Shown: positions 1-4,599, numbered from the stretch's first letter. The stretch is 5,313 nt of DNA from Anaerolineales bacterium (GCA_919901875.1 CAKKQG010000126.1:1-5313), one strand, 5' to 3'. The notes: a model not told the origin generated them from the letters alone. Numbers and translations are program-made.

Positions 1-501
1 GGGCTTGAGATCAAGCGGACGATTGCCGGACCCCTCATCGGCGGGTTGTATAACAACTTCGTCAAGATGGATCAGGCAACTATCAAAACAACCGTGTCGG
101 TCAACGGCAACATCCCGGTGAACGACAGCGTAACGGCGAAATTCGATCTGCCGTTGAAACAAGAGACGAATGTGGTCTTGTCGAAGGACACCGTCATTCG
201 CGGTGCGTCGGTCAACATCAACGGCGGCATCTTGCAACTCAACAACGCACCAACAGTGATCTTTTTGCCCAAAGGCACGGTGCTGCCCGTGCTGCTTGAT
301 CTCACTGTTCCTGTTGATCAAAAAATTCCGGTGAACATCACCGTGCCGATTAAAAATTTGCAAGTGCCTGTCGCCATTCCGTTGAGCGGCACGGAACTGC
401 ACACGCCGTTTGCCAGCCTGCGCGATCTCTTCGCGCCGTATAACGATGTGGTGAATCAGATTCCCGATTCGTGGAGTCAGTTGGTGTCAGGGAAAAAGTA
501 A
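1..501 (+). CDS. Uncharacterised beta-rich, probably membrane-anchored protein, 3' part
   Basis: The reading frame is open from base 1 to the TAA at 499-501, so the gene begins upstream and only its last 166 residues are visible. The visible part contains no catalytic motif. It is rich in alternating hydrophobic and polar residues, with repeated valine-proline patterns such as VPVDQKIPVNITVPIK and LQVPVAIPL, which suggests stacked beta-strands. It ends in a more helical segment (HTPFASLRDLFAPYNDVV) and a short basic tail. I recall similar hypothetical proteins in Chloroflexota and cyanobacteria that carry an N-terminal transmembrane helix, but that region lies outside the window, so location in the envelope is inference. 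A TTG at 46 could be read as a start but has no Shine-Dalgarno sequence, and the frame continues upstream of it. The stop codon directly abuts the GTG of the methyltransferase, so the two are probably one operon with coupled translation. Function is unknown. Confidence 0.75.
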   Translation, partial: GLEIKRTIAGPLIGGLYNNFVKMDQATIKTTVSVNGNIPVNDSVTAKFDLPLKQETNVVLSKDTVIRGASVNINGGILQLNNAPTVIFLPKGTVLPVLLDLTVPVDQKIPVNITVPIKNLQVPVAIPLSGTELHTPFASLRDLFAPYNDVVNQIPDSWSQLVSGKK

Positions 502-1428
502 GTGACCGATAGACCTGTTTGCGATTACGAAGGCTCGAATTATCAAGACGACTTTTGGGGAAAGGGTGAACGCGAGTACGAAGATCGGGCGGAGCAGATC
601 GCTCTCAAGGCAATGCTCCCCAAGGCGGGGGGACTTTTCTTAGAGATTGGCGCAGGCGCCGGGCGGCAGACTCCGCTGCTGAAAAATTTCGATCATGTCG
701 TGCTGATGGATTACTCGCGCACACAACTGGAACAAGCGCGGGAGCGGCTCGGCACTTCAACGCGATACACCTTTGTTGCCGCCAACGTCTATCAACTCCC
801 CTTCAAGCCGAGAGTTTTCAGCGCGGCAATGATGATCCGCGTGATGCATCATTTGGTCGAACCTCTTGCCGCGCTCAAAGAAATCAAATCAACCCTCGCC
901 GAGGGCGGCGCGTTTATTCTCGAATTTGCCAACAAGCAGAATCTAAAATCTATTTTGCGCTACGCCTTGCGCCAACAATCGTGGAGTCCTTTCTCGCCCG
1001 AACCCGTCGAGTTTGTTAAACTTAATTTTGACTTCCATCCGCAAACAATGCGACAATGGATTCGAGAAGCCGGGTTCGAGATCAAAGCGCAACGAAGCGT
1101 ATCGCATTATCGAATCGGTGCGCTGAAAAAAATAGTTCCCCCGACGTTGTTAGCTGCGCTGGATGGGGCGGTTCAACCGACGGGGGAGTGGATTCAATTC
1201 GCGCCGAGTGTCTTTATCAAAGCAGAAGTCAGGAGTCAGGAGTCAGGAGTCAGAAGCAAATCTCCACGCGACGAATCCAATCTCCACGCGAAGCGTCCAA
1301 CTTCGATTTTTGTTTGCCCAATCTGTAAAGGCGAATTACAAAAAGAATCGGATTATTTTCAATGTTCCGCTTGTGGTAAAAAATGGGGGATCAGAAATGG
1401 CATCTATGATTTCAAGGAGGCTTTATGA
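502..1428 (+). CDS. Class I SAM-dependent methyltransferase with C-terminal Trm112-like zinc ribbon
   Basis: This 308-residue protein joins two domains. Residues about 1-240 are a Rossmann-type methyltransferase: motif I LEIGAGAGR (47-55) binds SAM, D70 in VLMDYS sits where the acidic ribose-binding residue is expected, NVYQLPF (95-101) is the adenine-binding region with N95 where Asp is common, and MIRVMHHL (111-118) is the post-III segment of ubiE/methyltransferase-11-like enzymes. Residues about 270-308 form a zinc ribbon with C272, C275, C288 and C291 and the ending GIRNGIYDF, typical of Trm112-like (PF03966) domains. The substrate cannot be read; small molecule, lipid or RNA are all possible. 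The GTG start is forced, because the same frame has a stop immediately upstream; the next ATG (613) would leave only nine residues before motif I. Residues 242-266, the linker between domains, are encoded by tandem repeat DNA. The gene overlaps the phosphoribosyltransferase by 4 bp (ATGA). Confidence 0.88.
   Translation: MTDRPVCDYEGSNYQDDFWGKGEREYEDRAEQIALKAMLPKAGGLFLEIGAGAGRQTPLLKNFDHVVLMDYSRTQLEQARERLGTSTRYTFVAANVYQLPFKPRVFSAAMMIRVMHHLVEPLAALKEIKSTLAEGGAFILEFANKQNLKSILRYALRQQSWSPFSPEPVEFVKLNFDFHPQTMRQWIREAGFEIKAQRSVSHYRIGALKKIVPPTLLAALDGAVQPTGEWIQFAPSVFIKAEVRSQESGVRSKSPRDESNLHAKRPTSIFVCPICKGELQKESDYFQCSACGKKWGIRNGIYDFKEAL
1227..1254 (+). repeat. Four tandem copies of a 7-bp repeat (AGTCAGG) inside the methyltransferase gene
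   Basis: AGTCAGG occurs at 1227-1233, 1234-1240 and 1241-1247, and a fourth copy ends in A (AGTCAGA, 1248-1254). Heptamer arrays of this kind are familiar from intergenic DNA of cyanobacteria and Chloroflexota; here the array is in frame within a gene and encodes part of the interdomain linker. Because 7 is not a multiple of 3, each repeat unit is read in a different frame, giving the residues VRSQESGVRS. Gain or loss of one unit would shift the frame. Confidence 0.9.
1259..1298 (+). repeat. Two tandem copies of a 20-bp repeat in the methyltransferase linker
   Basis: Bases 1259-1278 and 1279-1298 match at 17 of 20 positions. The first 13 bases (AATCTCCACGCGA) are identical, as are the last three (TCC). 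The array lies four bases after the heptamer array and completes the repeat-derived linker (about residues 254-266). A 20-bp unit also is not a multiple of 3, so the two copies are read in different frames. Confidence 0.8.
1414..1420 (+). promoter_or_regulatory. Strong Shine-Dalgarno sequence of the phosphoribosyltransferase gene
   Basis: AAGGAGG lies within the last codons of the methyltransferase gene, four bases before the ATG at 1425. It fixes the start of the phosphoribosyltransferase and supports translation of the two genes from one mRNA. Confidence 0.85.
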
Positions 1429-1985
1429 AAGACACTCATGAAGTATATGCAGTGAAGGTGGCAGGCGTAAAACGCAACTTGCGATTGTTTGAAGTCAAGC
1501 CCGGCTTGCGAATTGCCATCCTCAACATATTGGGCGACACAAAATTAGTAGAGGCTTCGGCGAAAGCGTTAGCCAAAAAATTTGTGGCGCAAAAGTTGAA
1601 ATACGATGCGCTGGTCACTGCCGAAGCAAAAAGCATTCCACTGATTCACGCGCTGTCGGTGGTGACAAAGAAACCGTACGTGGTTTTGCGTAAATCGTAT
1701 AAAGGCTACATGGGCGATGCGGTCAAGACTGACACGCTGTCGATCACGACCGGCGCGCCGCAGACTCTTTACCTCGACGAAAAAGATCGCAACCTGATTG
1801 ACGGCAAAAAAGTGATCTTGGTGGATGATGTGATCAGCACCGGCTCGACTCTTCAGGGGATGCGGATGTTAATGGATGCGGCAGGCGCAAAGGTCGTCGG
1901 CGAGTCGGCGATCTTCACCGAAGGTGAACGGGCGCAATGGGAGAATGTGATCGCCCTCGGACATCTGCCGTTGTTCACGTCGTAA
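1425..1985 (+). CDS. Type I phosphoribosyltransferase (adenine phosphoribosyltransferase-like, COG0503)
   Basis: The 186-residue product carries the PRPP-binding motif VILVDDVISTGST at residues 130-142, with the paired acidic residues D134 and D135 and the TGST phosphate loop. VTAEAKSIPLIHAL (64-77) matches the position of the pyrophosphate loop of Apt-like enzymes, and VLRKSYKGYMGDAV (87-100) the following R-K segment and flexible loop. Members of this family transfer ribose 5-phosphate from PRPP to a purine base or a related base in the cytosol. Length and loop layout fit the Apt/Xpt group, but the VISTGST form of the PRPP motif is not the classic Apt version, so the base is uncertain (adenine, xanthine, hypoxanthine, or a regulatory PurR-like role). 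The gene is translationally coupled to the methyltransferase upstream and is last in the operon, followed by a hairpin terminator. Confidence 0.9.
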   Translation: MKDTHEVYAVKVAGVKRNLRLFEVKPGLRIAILNILGDTKLVEASAKALAKKFVAQKLKYDALVTAEAKSIPLIHALSVVTKKPYVVLRKSYKGYMGDAVKTDTLSITTGAPQTLYLDEKDRNLIDGKKVILVDDVISTGSTLQGMRMLMDAAGAKVVGESAIFTEGERAQWENVIALGHLPLFTS

Positions 1986-2014
1986 TCTTTTCGTAATCCA
2001 CTCCTTATAACGTT

Positions 2015-2047
2015 GCGGCAACAGTTGAACTGTTGCCGCTTCTGTTT
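2015..2047 (+). terminator. Rho-independent terminator of the methyltransferase-phosphoribosyltransferase operon
   Basis: GCGGCAACAG (2015-2024) pairs perfectly with CTGTTGCCGC (2030-2039) around the loop TTGAA, followed by the T-rich run TTCTGTTT (2040-2047). It starts 30 bp after the phosphoribosyltransferase stop codon and separates this operon from the oxidoreductase gene. Confidence 0.82.
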
Positions 2048-2088
2048 AACTTCACGAATCTTTTTTAGGCGCGCGTCATCTAACAGGA

Positions 2089-2094
2089 TATAAT
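2089..2094 (+). promoter_or_regulatory. -10 box (TATAAT) of the oxidoreductase gene
   Basis: A consensus TATAAT lies 21 bp before the ATG, which places the transcription start near 2101 and gives a leader of about 15 nt. No good -35 box is present: the best placed hexamer, TTAGGC at 2065-2070 with an 18-bp spacer, matches only the first two bases of TTGACA. The position after a terminator and before a gene with its own ribosome site supports a real promoter. Confidence 0.6.
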
Positions 2095-2104
2095 TTCAAT
2101 TATC

Positions 2105-2110
2105 GAGGAG
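2105..2110 (+). promoter_or_regulatory. Shine-Dalgarno sequence of the oxidoreductase gene
   Basis: GAGGAG lies five bases before the ATG at 2116 and fixes that start. It lies between the predicted transcription start and the gene, so the whole leader is little more than the ribosome site. Confidence 0.8.
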
Positions 2111-2115
2111 CACTT

Positions 2116-2757
2116 ATGAACAACATTTTTGGACGCAAACAGCAAGAGGAAGAAATCCGCGACATGGGGCGTTTGCCACCGGGTCAATCGCTGACCAACC
2201 GTTTTCCCGTTTTGCATTACGGGCCCGTCCCCAAATTTAATTCCGCTACTTGGGACTTGCGAGCCTTTGGCGAAGTGGAAGAAGAGAAACGTTGGACGTG
2301 GGCGGAGTTCAACAAATTGCCGCGCAGCAAAGTGAAGATGGATATTCACTGCGTGACTCGCTGGAGCAAATTTGATACTGAGTGGGAAGGTGTTGCGTTA
2401 AAGACTCTGGTTGATTCGGGGACGATCAAACTGAAGCCGACGGCGATGTATGTTCTCCAACATTGCGAATACGGGTTCACCGTCAACGTCCCCTTAGACG
2501 TTGCCCTCGCCCCAAACTTTTTGCTCGCCACCCACTTCGACGGTCAACCCATTGATGCCGATCACGGCTATCCACTACGCGGAGTAATCGGCGCGATTGT
2601 GGGCGAAGAACACAAGACGCCTTATTTTTGGAAAGGCGGCAAGTGGCTGCGCGCCTTAGAGTTTATGTCAAAAGATAAACTCGGCTTTTGGGAACAAGCG
2701 GGCTATCACAACGAAGCAGATGTGTGGAAGGAACAACGGTTTGGGTATGATGGATAA
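2116..2757 (+). CDS. Sulfite-oxidase-like molybdopterin-dependent oxidoreductase
   Basis: The 213-residue protein consists of one Oxidored_molyb domain (PF00174, COG2041 family). IHCVTRWSKFDTEWEGV (77-93) is the family hallmark, and C79 is the expected thiolate ligand of molybdenum. HGYPLRG (150-156), YFWKGGKWLRALEF (170-183) and the ending GFWEQAGYHNEADVWKEQRF are other conserved family segments that surround the cofactor. There is no dimerisation domain, no haem domain and no signal peptide or twin-arginine motif, so a soluble cytosolic enzyme using an unknown acceptor is likely. The substrate is unknown; sulfite oxidation is not shown, since most single-domain members are uncharacterised. 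Between the HGYPLRG and YFWK segments there are about 14 residues (IGAIVGEEHKTP), longer than I remember for most members. The gene has its own promoter and terminator and seems monocistronic. Confidence 0.92.
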   Translation: MNNIFGRKQQEEEIRDMGRLPPGQSLTNRFPVLHYGPVPKFNSATWDLRAFGEVEEEKRWTWAEFNKLPRSKVKMDIHCVTRWSKFDTEWEGVALKTLVDSGTIKLKPTAMYVLQHCEYGFTVNVPLDVALAPNFLLATHFDGQPIDADHGYPLRGVIGAIVGEEHKTPYFWKGGKWLRALEFMSKDKLGFWEQAGYHNEADVWKEQRFGYDG

Positions 2758-2758
2758 G

Positions 2759-2798
2759 AAAAGACCCTTCGGGTTTTAGAAACCCGAAGGGTCTTTTT
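2759..2798. terminator. Long perfect hairpin terminator, probably bidirectional
   Basis: An 18-bp perfect stem (2759-2776 with 2780-2797) closes a 3-nt loop (TAG). On the + strand it ends in TTTTT (2794-2798) and starts one base after the oxidoreductase stop codon. On the - strand it is followed by TCTTTTCTTA, so it can also end transcripts of the convergent toxin gene. Its right arm and tail (2780-2800) are identical to 3685-3705, which links it to the duplicated module. Confidence 0.85.
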
Positions 2799-2814
2799 GT
2801 TACGCCACACGCAA

Positions 2815-2838
2815 AGACGACCCGTCGGGTCGTCTCTA
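2815..2838. repeat. REP-like palindrome at the 3' end of toxin gene A
   Basis: AGACGACCC (2815-2823) and GGGTCGTCT (2827-2835) form a perfect 9-bp stem with loop GTC, followed by CTACG. The palindrome touches the stop codon of the toxin gene (TAG on the - strand, CTA at 2836-2838). Short palindromes of this form ending in CTAC resemble dispersed repetitive palindromes of Chloroflexota and cyanobacteria; that family assignment is from memory. The other copy of the module has no such palindrome at this point. Confidence 0.6.
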
Positions 2839-3216
2839 CGATTTGCGTTCCGCAAAATCGTTAAGATGCCTCAAGTTGTTTCGCATTTCGTCAGCGGTCA
2901 CTTCGTTAAGTAAGCGCAAGGTGCGGCGCAAAAGTTCGCCTATCTCGATGCGTGTGGACAAAATGATTCCAGCATGTTCTCGCCCTTCACTCAGCCATCT
3001 CTCGTGCAAGGGCGCGAAATGTTGTCGGTTGTGCGTCAACAATGCCCGCCCCAGCGAAGTGGCATACTCCAATTGTTTTTCGTCAGATACCTCACGTCGG
3101 TTTTCTTCATCAGCTGAAGTAGCATCAAAGCCATGTCGGCGAATTTCTTTGGCGAACGCTTTATGCACATCCTCATCGACGTAGAGAGCGATAAACAATT
3201 TAACTTCATCCGCCAT
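2836..3216 (-). CDS. DUF5615 PIN-like toxin-like protein, copy A
   Basis: This 126-residue protein belongs to the DUF5615/COG4634 family of predicted PIN-like nucleases, regarded as toxin candidates. It begins with the strand LFIALYVDEDV (D14 and D16), then HGFDATSADE (28-37), SDEKQLEYA (44-52, D45) and the strand GRALLTHNRQHF (56-67). HAGIILSTRIEIGELLRRTLRLL near the end is also typical of the subfamily. At the third acidic position of a PIN-like active site, where many relatives have Asp, it has N63. If active it would cleave RNA in the cytosol, but activity is not shown. The start codon lies inside the end of the DUF433 gene (11-bp overlap), so the two are co-translated. It is about 83% identical to copy B by eye. 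Its last residue and stop codon (KS, TAG) differ from copy B (KK, TAA) because of the adjoining palindrome. Confidence 0.88.
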   Translation of the reverse strand: MADEVKLFIALYVDEDVHKAFAKEIRRHGFDATSADEENRREVSDEKQLEYATSLGRALLTHNRQHFAPLHERWLSEGREHAGIILSTRIEIGELLRRTLRLLNEVTADEMRNNLRHLNDFAERKS

Positions 3217-3634
3217 TGGTAACTGCGCTTTTCTCTTTTGCCAATTGGTTTAGTCTAATTCGCTCGGCATGTTCACGGTCTACCCGATCATTCGCTTCAA
3301 TAATGTCATCTATCTCTTGCCTGTGATCATAGTAATAGCTCAGCGCGTCAAAAACCTGAGCCAGCGTCAAGTCATTAAAACTGTCAACAATTTCTTCTGG
3401 CGTTTGTTTGAGCCTGTAGGTAATTTCAACAATTGCATGCACACTCGTATAAGATGCGCGTGTAATCGGAGCGCCGCCGCGCACGCCTTCCACTTTGATA
3501 ATGTGTGGATGCTCTGTTTCAATGATCGGGGGTGAGGCAACCGCATATACCGCGCGCGTTTCTTTAACGGCGCGTGGCTTCGTCTTTGTCCCTTTAGGTT
3601 TCACTTTGGATTGTCGAGTCTTACGCTGAGTCAT
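3206..3634 (-). CDS. DUF433 antitoxin-like protein with basic N-terminal extension, copy A
   Basis: The 142-residue protein has a DUF433 (COG2442) core from about residue 42 to 112: HPHIIKVEGVRGGAPI, then a helical part with TPEEIVDSFNDLTLAQVFDALSYYYDHRQEID. DUF433 proteins are the usual partner of DUF5615 and are predicted to act as antitoxin and DNA-binding repressor of their own operon. The core is preceded by 41 residues rich in Lys and Arg (for example KVKPKGTKTKPRAVK), absent from ordinary DUF433 proteins of about 75-90 residues, and is followed by a charged helical tail. The usual GGxPxIxGTRI signature reads GGAPITRASYT, so the GTRI part is missing. The ATG at 3634 is supported because copy B has the same start and upstream block. 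There is no Shine-Dalgarno sequence. It overlaps the toxin by 11 bp. Confidence 0.88.
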   Translation of the reverse strand: MTQRKTRQSKVKPKGTKTKPRAVKETRAVYAVASPPIIETEHPHIIKVEGVRGGAPITRASYTSVHAIVEITYRLKQTPEEIVDSFNDLTLAQVFDALSYYYDHRQEIDDIIEANDRVDREHAERIRLNQLAKEKSAVTNGG

Positions 3635-3640
3635 ACCGCA

Positions 3641-3646
3641 ATTTTA
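3641..3646 (-). promoter_or_regulatory. -10-like box of module A, predicting a leaderless mRNA
   Basis: On the - strand TAAAAT is followed by six bases (TGCGGT) and then the ATG at 3634, so the expected transcription start falls at or next to the start codon. The surrounding 19 bp (3632-3650) are identical in copy B (4544-4562). No -35 box and no Shine-Dalgarno sequence are visible, which fits a leaderless transcript. Confidence 0.5.
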
Positions 3647-3666
3647 CCATTCACATCTCTTTAGCC

Positions 3667-3703
3667 AGACCCGAAGGGTTTTGGAAACCCGAAGGGTCTT
3701 TTT
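3667..3703. terminator. Imperfect hairpin with T-run, second copy of the 2759 terminator
   Basis: AGACCC (3667-3672) pairs with GGGTCT (3694-3699) and GGGTTT (3676-3681) with AAACCC (3685-3690). Between these helices, GAA faces GAA as a 3x3 internal loop. A run of five T (3699-3703) follows on the + strand. The run points against the flanking - strand genes, so the site probably terminates antisense transcription or is a relic of the duplication. It marks the left end of module copy B. Confidence 0.6.
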
Positions 3704-3726
3704 GTAAGATTGCAGAAGAAAGTGTT

Positions 3727-4107
3727 TTACTTTTTTCGCTCCGCAAAATCGCTCAGGTATCTCAAACTATTGTGCATTTCGTCGGCGGTGACTTGATCTA
3801 AGAGACGCAAGGTGCGGCGTAGGAGTTCGCCAATCTCGATGCGGTGTGACAAGATAATTCCGGCATGTTCTCGACCCTCGTGCAACCATTTTTCATGCAG
3901 GGGTTCGAAATGTTTCTGGTTATGTGACAGGAGCGCGCGCCCCTGTGAGACAGCATACTCTAACTGTTTTTCATCAGATTCCTCACGCCGTTTTTCTTCA
4001 TCTGCCGAGATGGCATCAAAGCCATGCCGACGAATTTCTTTAGCGAATGCTTTATGCACATCCTCATCGGCATAGAGGGCGATAAATAATTTAACTTCAT
4101 CCACCAT
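3727..4107 (-). CDS. DUF5615 PIN-like toxin-like protein, copy B
   Basis: This intact paralogue of copy A also has 126 residues and differs at about 21 positions by eye, with no insertion or deletion. The acidic residues D14, D16 and D45 are kept, as is N63 in GRALLSHNQKHF, so the same active-site pattern is under constraint in both copies. Differences cluster in residues 33-76 (for example V43E, A68E, S76H) and near the C-terminus (LNEV to LDQV, MRNN to MHNS). Such changes lie where partner contact could differ, but this is inference. The gene overlaps its DUF433 partner by 11 bp exactly as in copy A, and ends in KK followed by TAA, probably the ancestral ending. Confidence 0.88.
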   Translation of the reverse strand: MVDEVKLFIALYADEDVHKAFAKEIRRHGFDAISADEEKRREESDEKQLEYAVSQGRALLSHNQKHFEPLHEKWLHEGREHAGIILSHRIEIGELLRRTLRLLDQVTADEMHNSLRYLSDFAERKK

Positions 4108-4546
4108 TGGCTACTGCGCTTTTCTCTTTTGCCAATCGGTTTAATCTGTCACGCTCGGCATATTGACGACTTATTTTTTGCGCCCGCTCACCCGCGCGGT
4201 CATTCGCTTCAATAATATCGTCAATCTCTTGCTTGTGATCATGGTAATAGCTTAGCGCATCAAACACTTGCGCCAGAGTCATGTCAGTATAGCTGTCAAC
4301 AATTTCCTGCGGCGTTTGTTTCAGTCGGTATGTGATTTCCACGACTGCATGTACGCTCACGTAAGATTCGCGGAGAATCGGGTCCCCTCCTCGCACTCCT
4401 TCCACCTTGATAACGTGTGGATGATCGGTTTGAATGATCGGGGGTGAGGCAACCGCGTATACCGCGCGCGTTTCTTTAACGGCGCGTGGCTTCGTCTTTG
4501 TCCCTTTAGGTTTCACTTTTGATTTTCGAGTCTTACGTTGAGCCAT
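4097..4546 (-). CDS. DUF433 antitoxin-like protein with basic N-terminal extension, copy B
   Basis: The 149-residue paralogue of copy A has the same architecture: a basic extension (1-41), a DUF433 core (HPHVIKVEGVRGGDPILRESYVSV onwards in sequence, about 42-112) and a charged helical tail. The signature position reads GGDPILRESY, again without GTRI. The first 38 residues differ from copy A at only two positions (T2A, Q8K), whereas the core has about 14 changes, for example A55D, T58L and A60E. The tail is seven residues longer owing to an in-frame 21-bp difference around residues 118-130 (GERAQKISRQ region). The likely role is antitoxin and autorepressor for the overlapping toxin gene. Its start lies 53 bp from the divergent pcm gene. 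Confidence 0.88.
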   Translation of the reverse strand: MAQRKTRKSKVKPKGTKTKPRAVKETRAVYAVASPPIIQTDHPHVIKVEGVRGGDPILRESYVSVHAVVEITYRLKQTPQEIVDSYTDMTLAQVFDALSYYHDHKQEIDDIIEANDRAGERAQKISRQYAERDRLNRLAKEKSAVANGG

Positions 4547-4552
4547 ACCGCA

Positions 4553-4558
4553 ATTTTA
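4553..4558 (-). promoter_or_regulatory. -10-like box of module B, predicting a leaderless mRNA
   Basis: TAAAAT on the - strand, six bases (TGCGGT) before the ATG at 4546, identical in sequence and spacing to module A although the sequence just upstream (beyond 4562) differs. Retention of this 19-bp block in otherwise diverged flanks supports function. Confidence 0.5.
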
Positions 4559-4587
4559 CCATCCCCACATTGTTAGTAGATCGGTGG

Positions 4588-4593
4588 TTTAAT
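4588..4593 (+). promoter_or_regulatory. -10-like box of pcm, possible leaderless start
   Basis: TTTAAT (one mismatch to TATAAT) lies six bases before the ATG at 4600, the same spacing as for both antitoxin genes. No Shine-Dalgarno sequence is suitably placed; GGTGG at 4583-4587 is 12 bases away. No -35 box is clear. The intergenic region of 53 bp would hold two divergent promoters. Confidence 0.4.
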
Positions 4594-4599
4594 CGTGTC

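Larger units (their letters stand above)
2759..4562 (-). repeat. Tandem duplication of a DUF433-DUF5615 module
   Basis: Copy A spans about 2759-3650 and copy B about 3667-4562, both on the - strand. Matching points are offset by 912 bp at the antitoxin starts, 891 bp at the toxin starts and ends, and about 905 bp at the hairpins. The 21-bp difference between the first two is the indel in the antitoxin tail. The duplicated unit contains the promoter-like block, both genes and the hairpin, so it was copied as a complete cassette. Confidence 0.85.

Noticed and set aside
46..501. TTG at 46 as the true start of the first gene
   Set aside because: The frame is open to the window edge and no ribosome site precedes the TTG; the gene is more likely truncated.
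1227..1298. Short repeats as a CRISPR array
   Set aside because: Units are 7 and 20 bp, contiguous, without unique spacers, and lie within a coding region.
1056..1441. Alternative open frames overlapping the methyltransferase, as a frameshift or separate small genes
   Set aside because: The zinc ribbon is in the same frame as the methyltransferase domain. The other frames are open only because the repeat region lacks stops, and their products show no domain.
2080..2531. Minus-strand open frames opposite the oxidoreductase gene
   Set aside because: They are antisense shadows of a clear family member, with no ribosome site and no recognisable domain.
3635..3726. A small gene or RNA between the two modules
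   Set aside because: The 92 bp are accounted for by the promoter-like block of module A and the hairpin of module B; no further structure or frame is seen.
2843..4075. Plus-strand open frames opposite the toxin and antitoxin genes
   Set aside because: Their Ser/Arg/Cys-rich translations are typical antisense artefacts; the minus-strand proteins match known families in both copies.
4519..4599. Upstream start for pcm
   Set aside because: It would overlap antitoxin gene B, and the added residues do not resemble Pcm, whose normal N-terminus begins near 4600.
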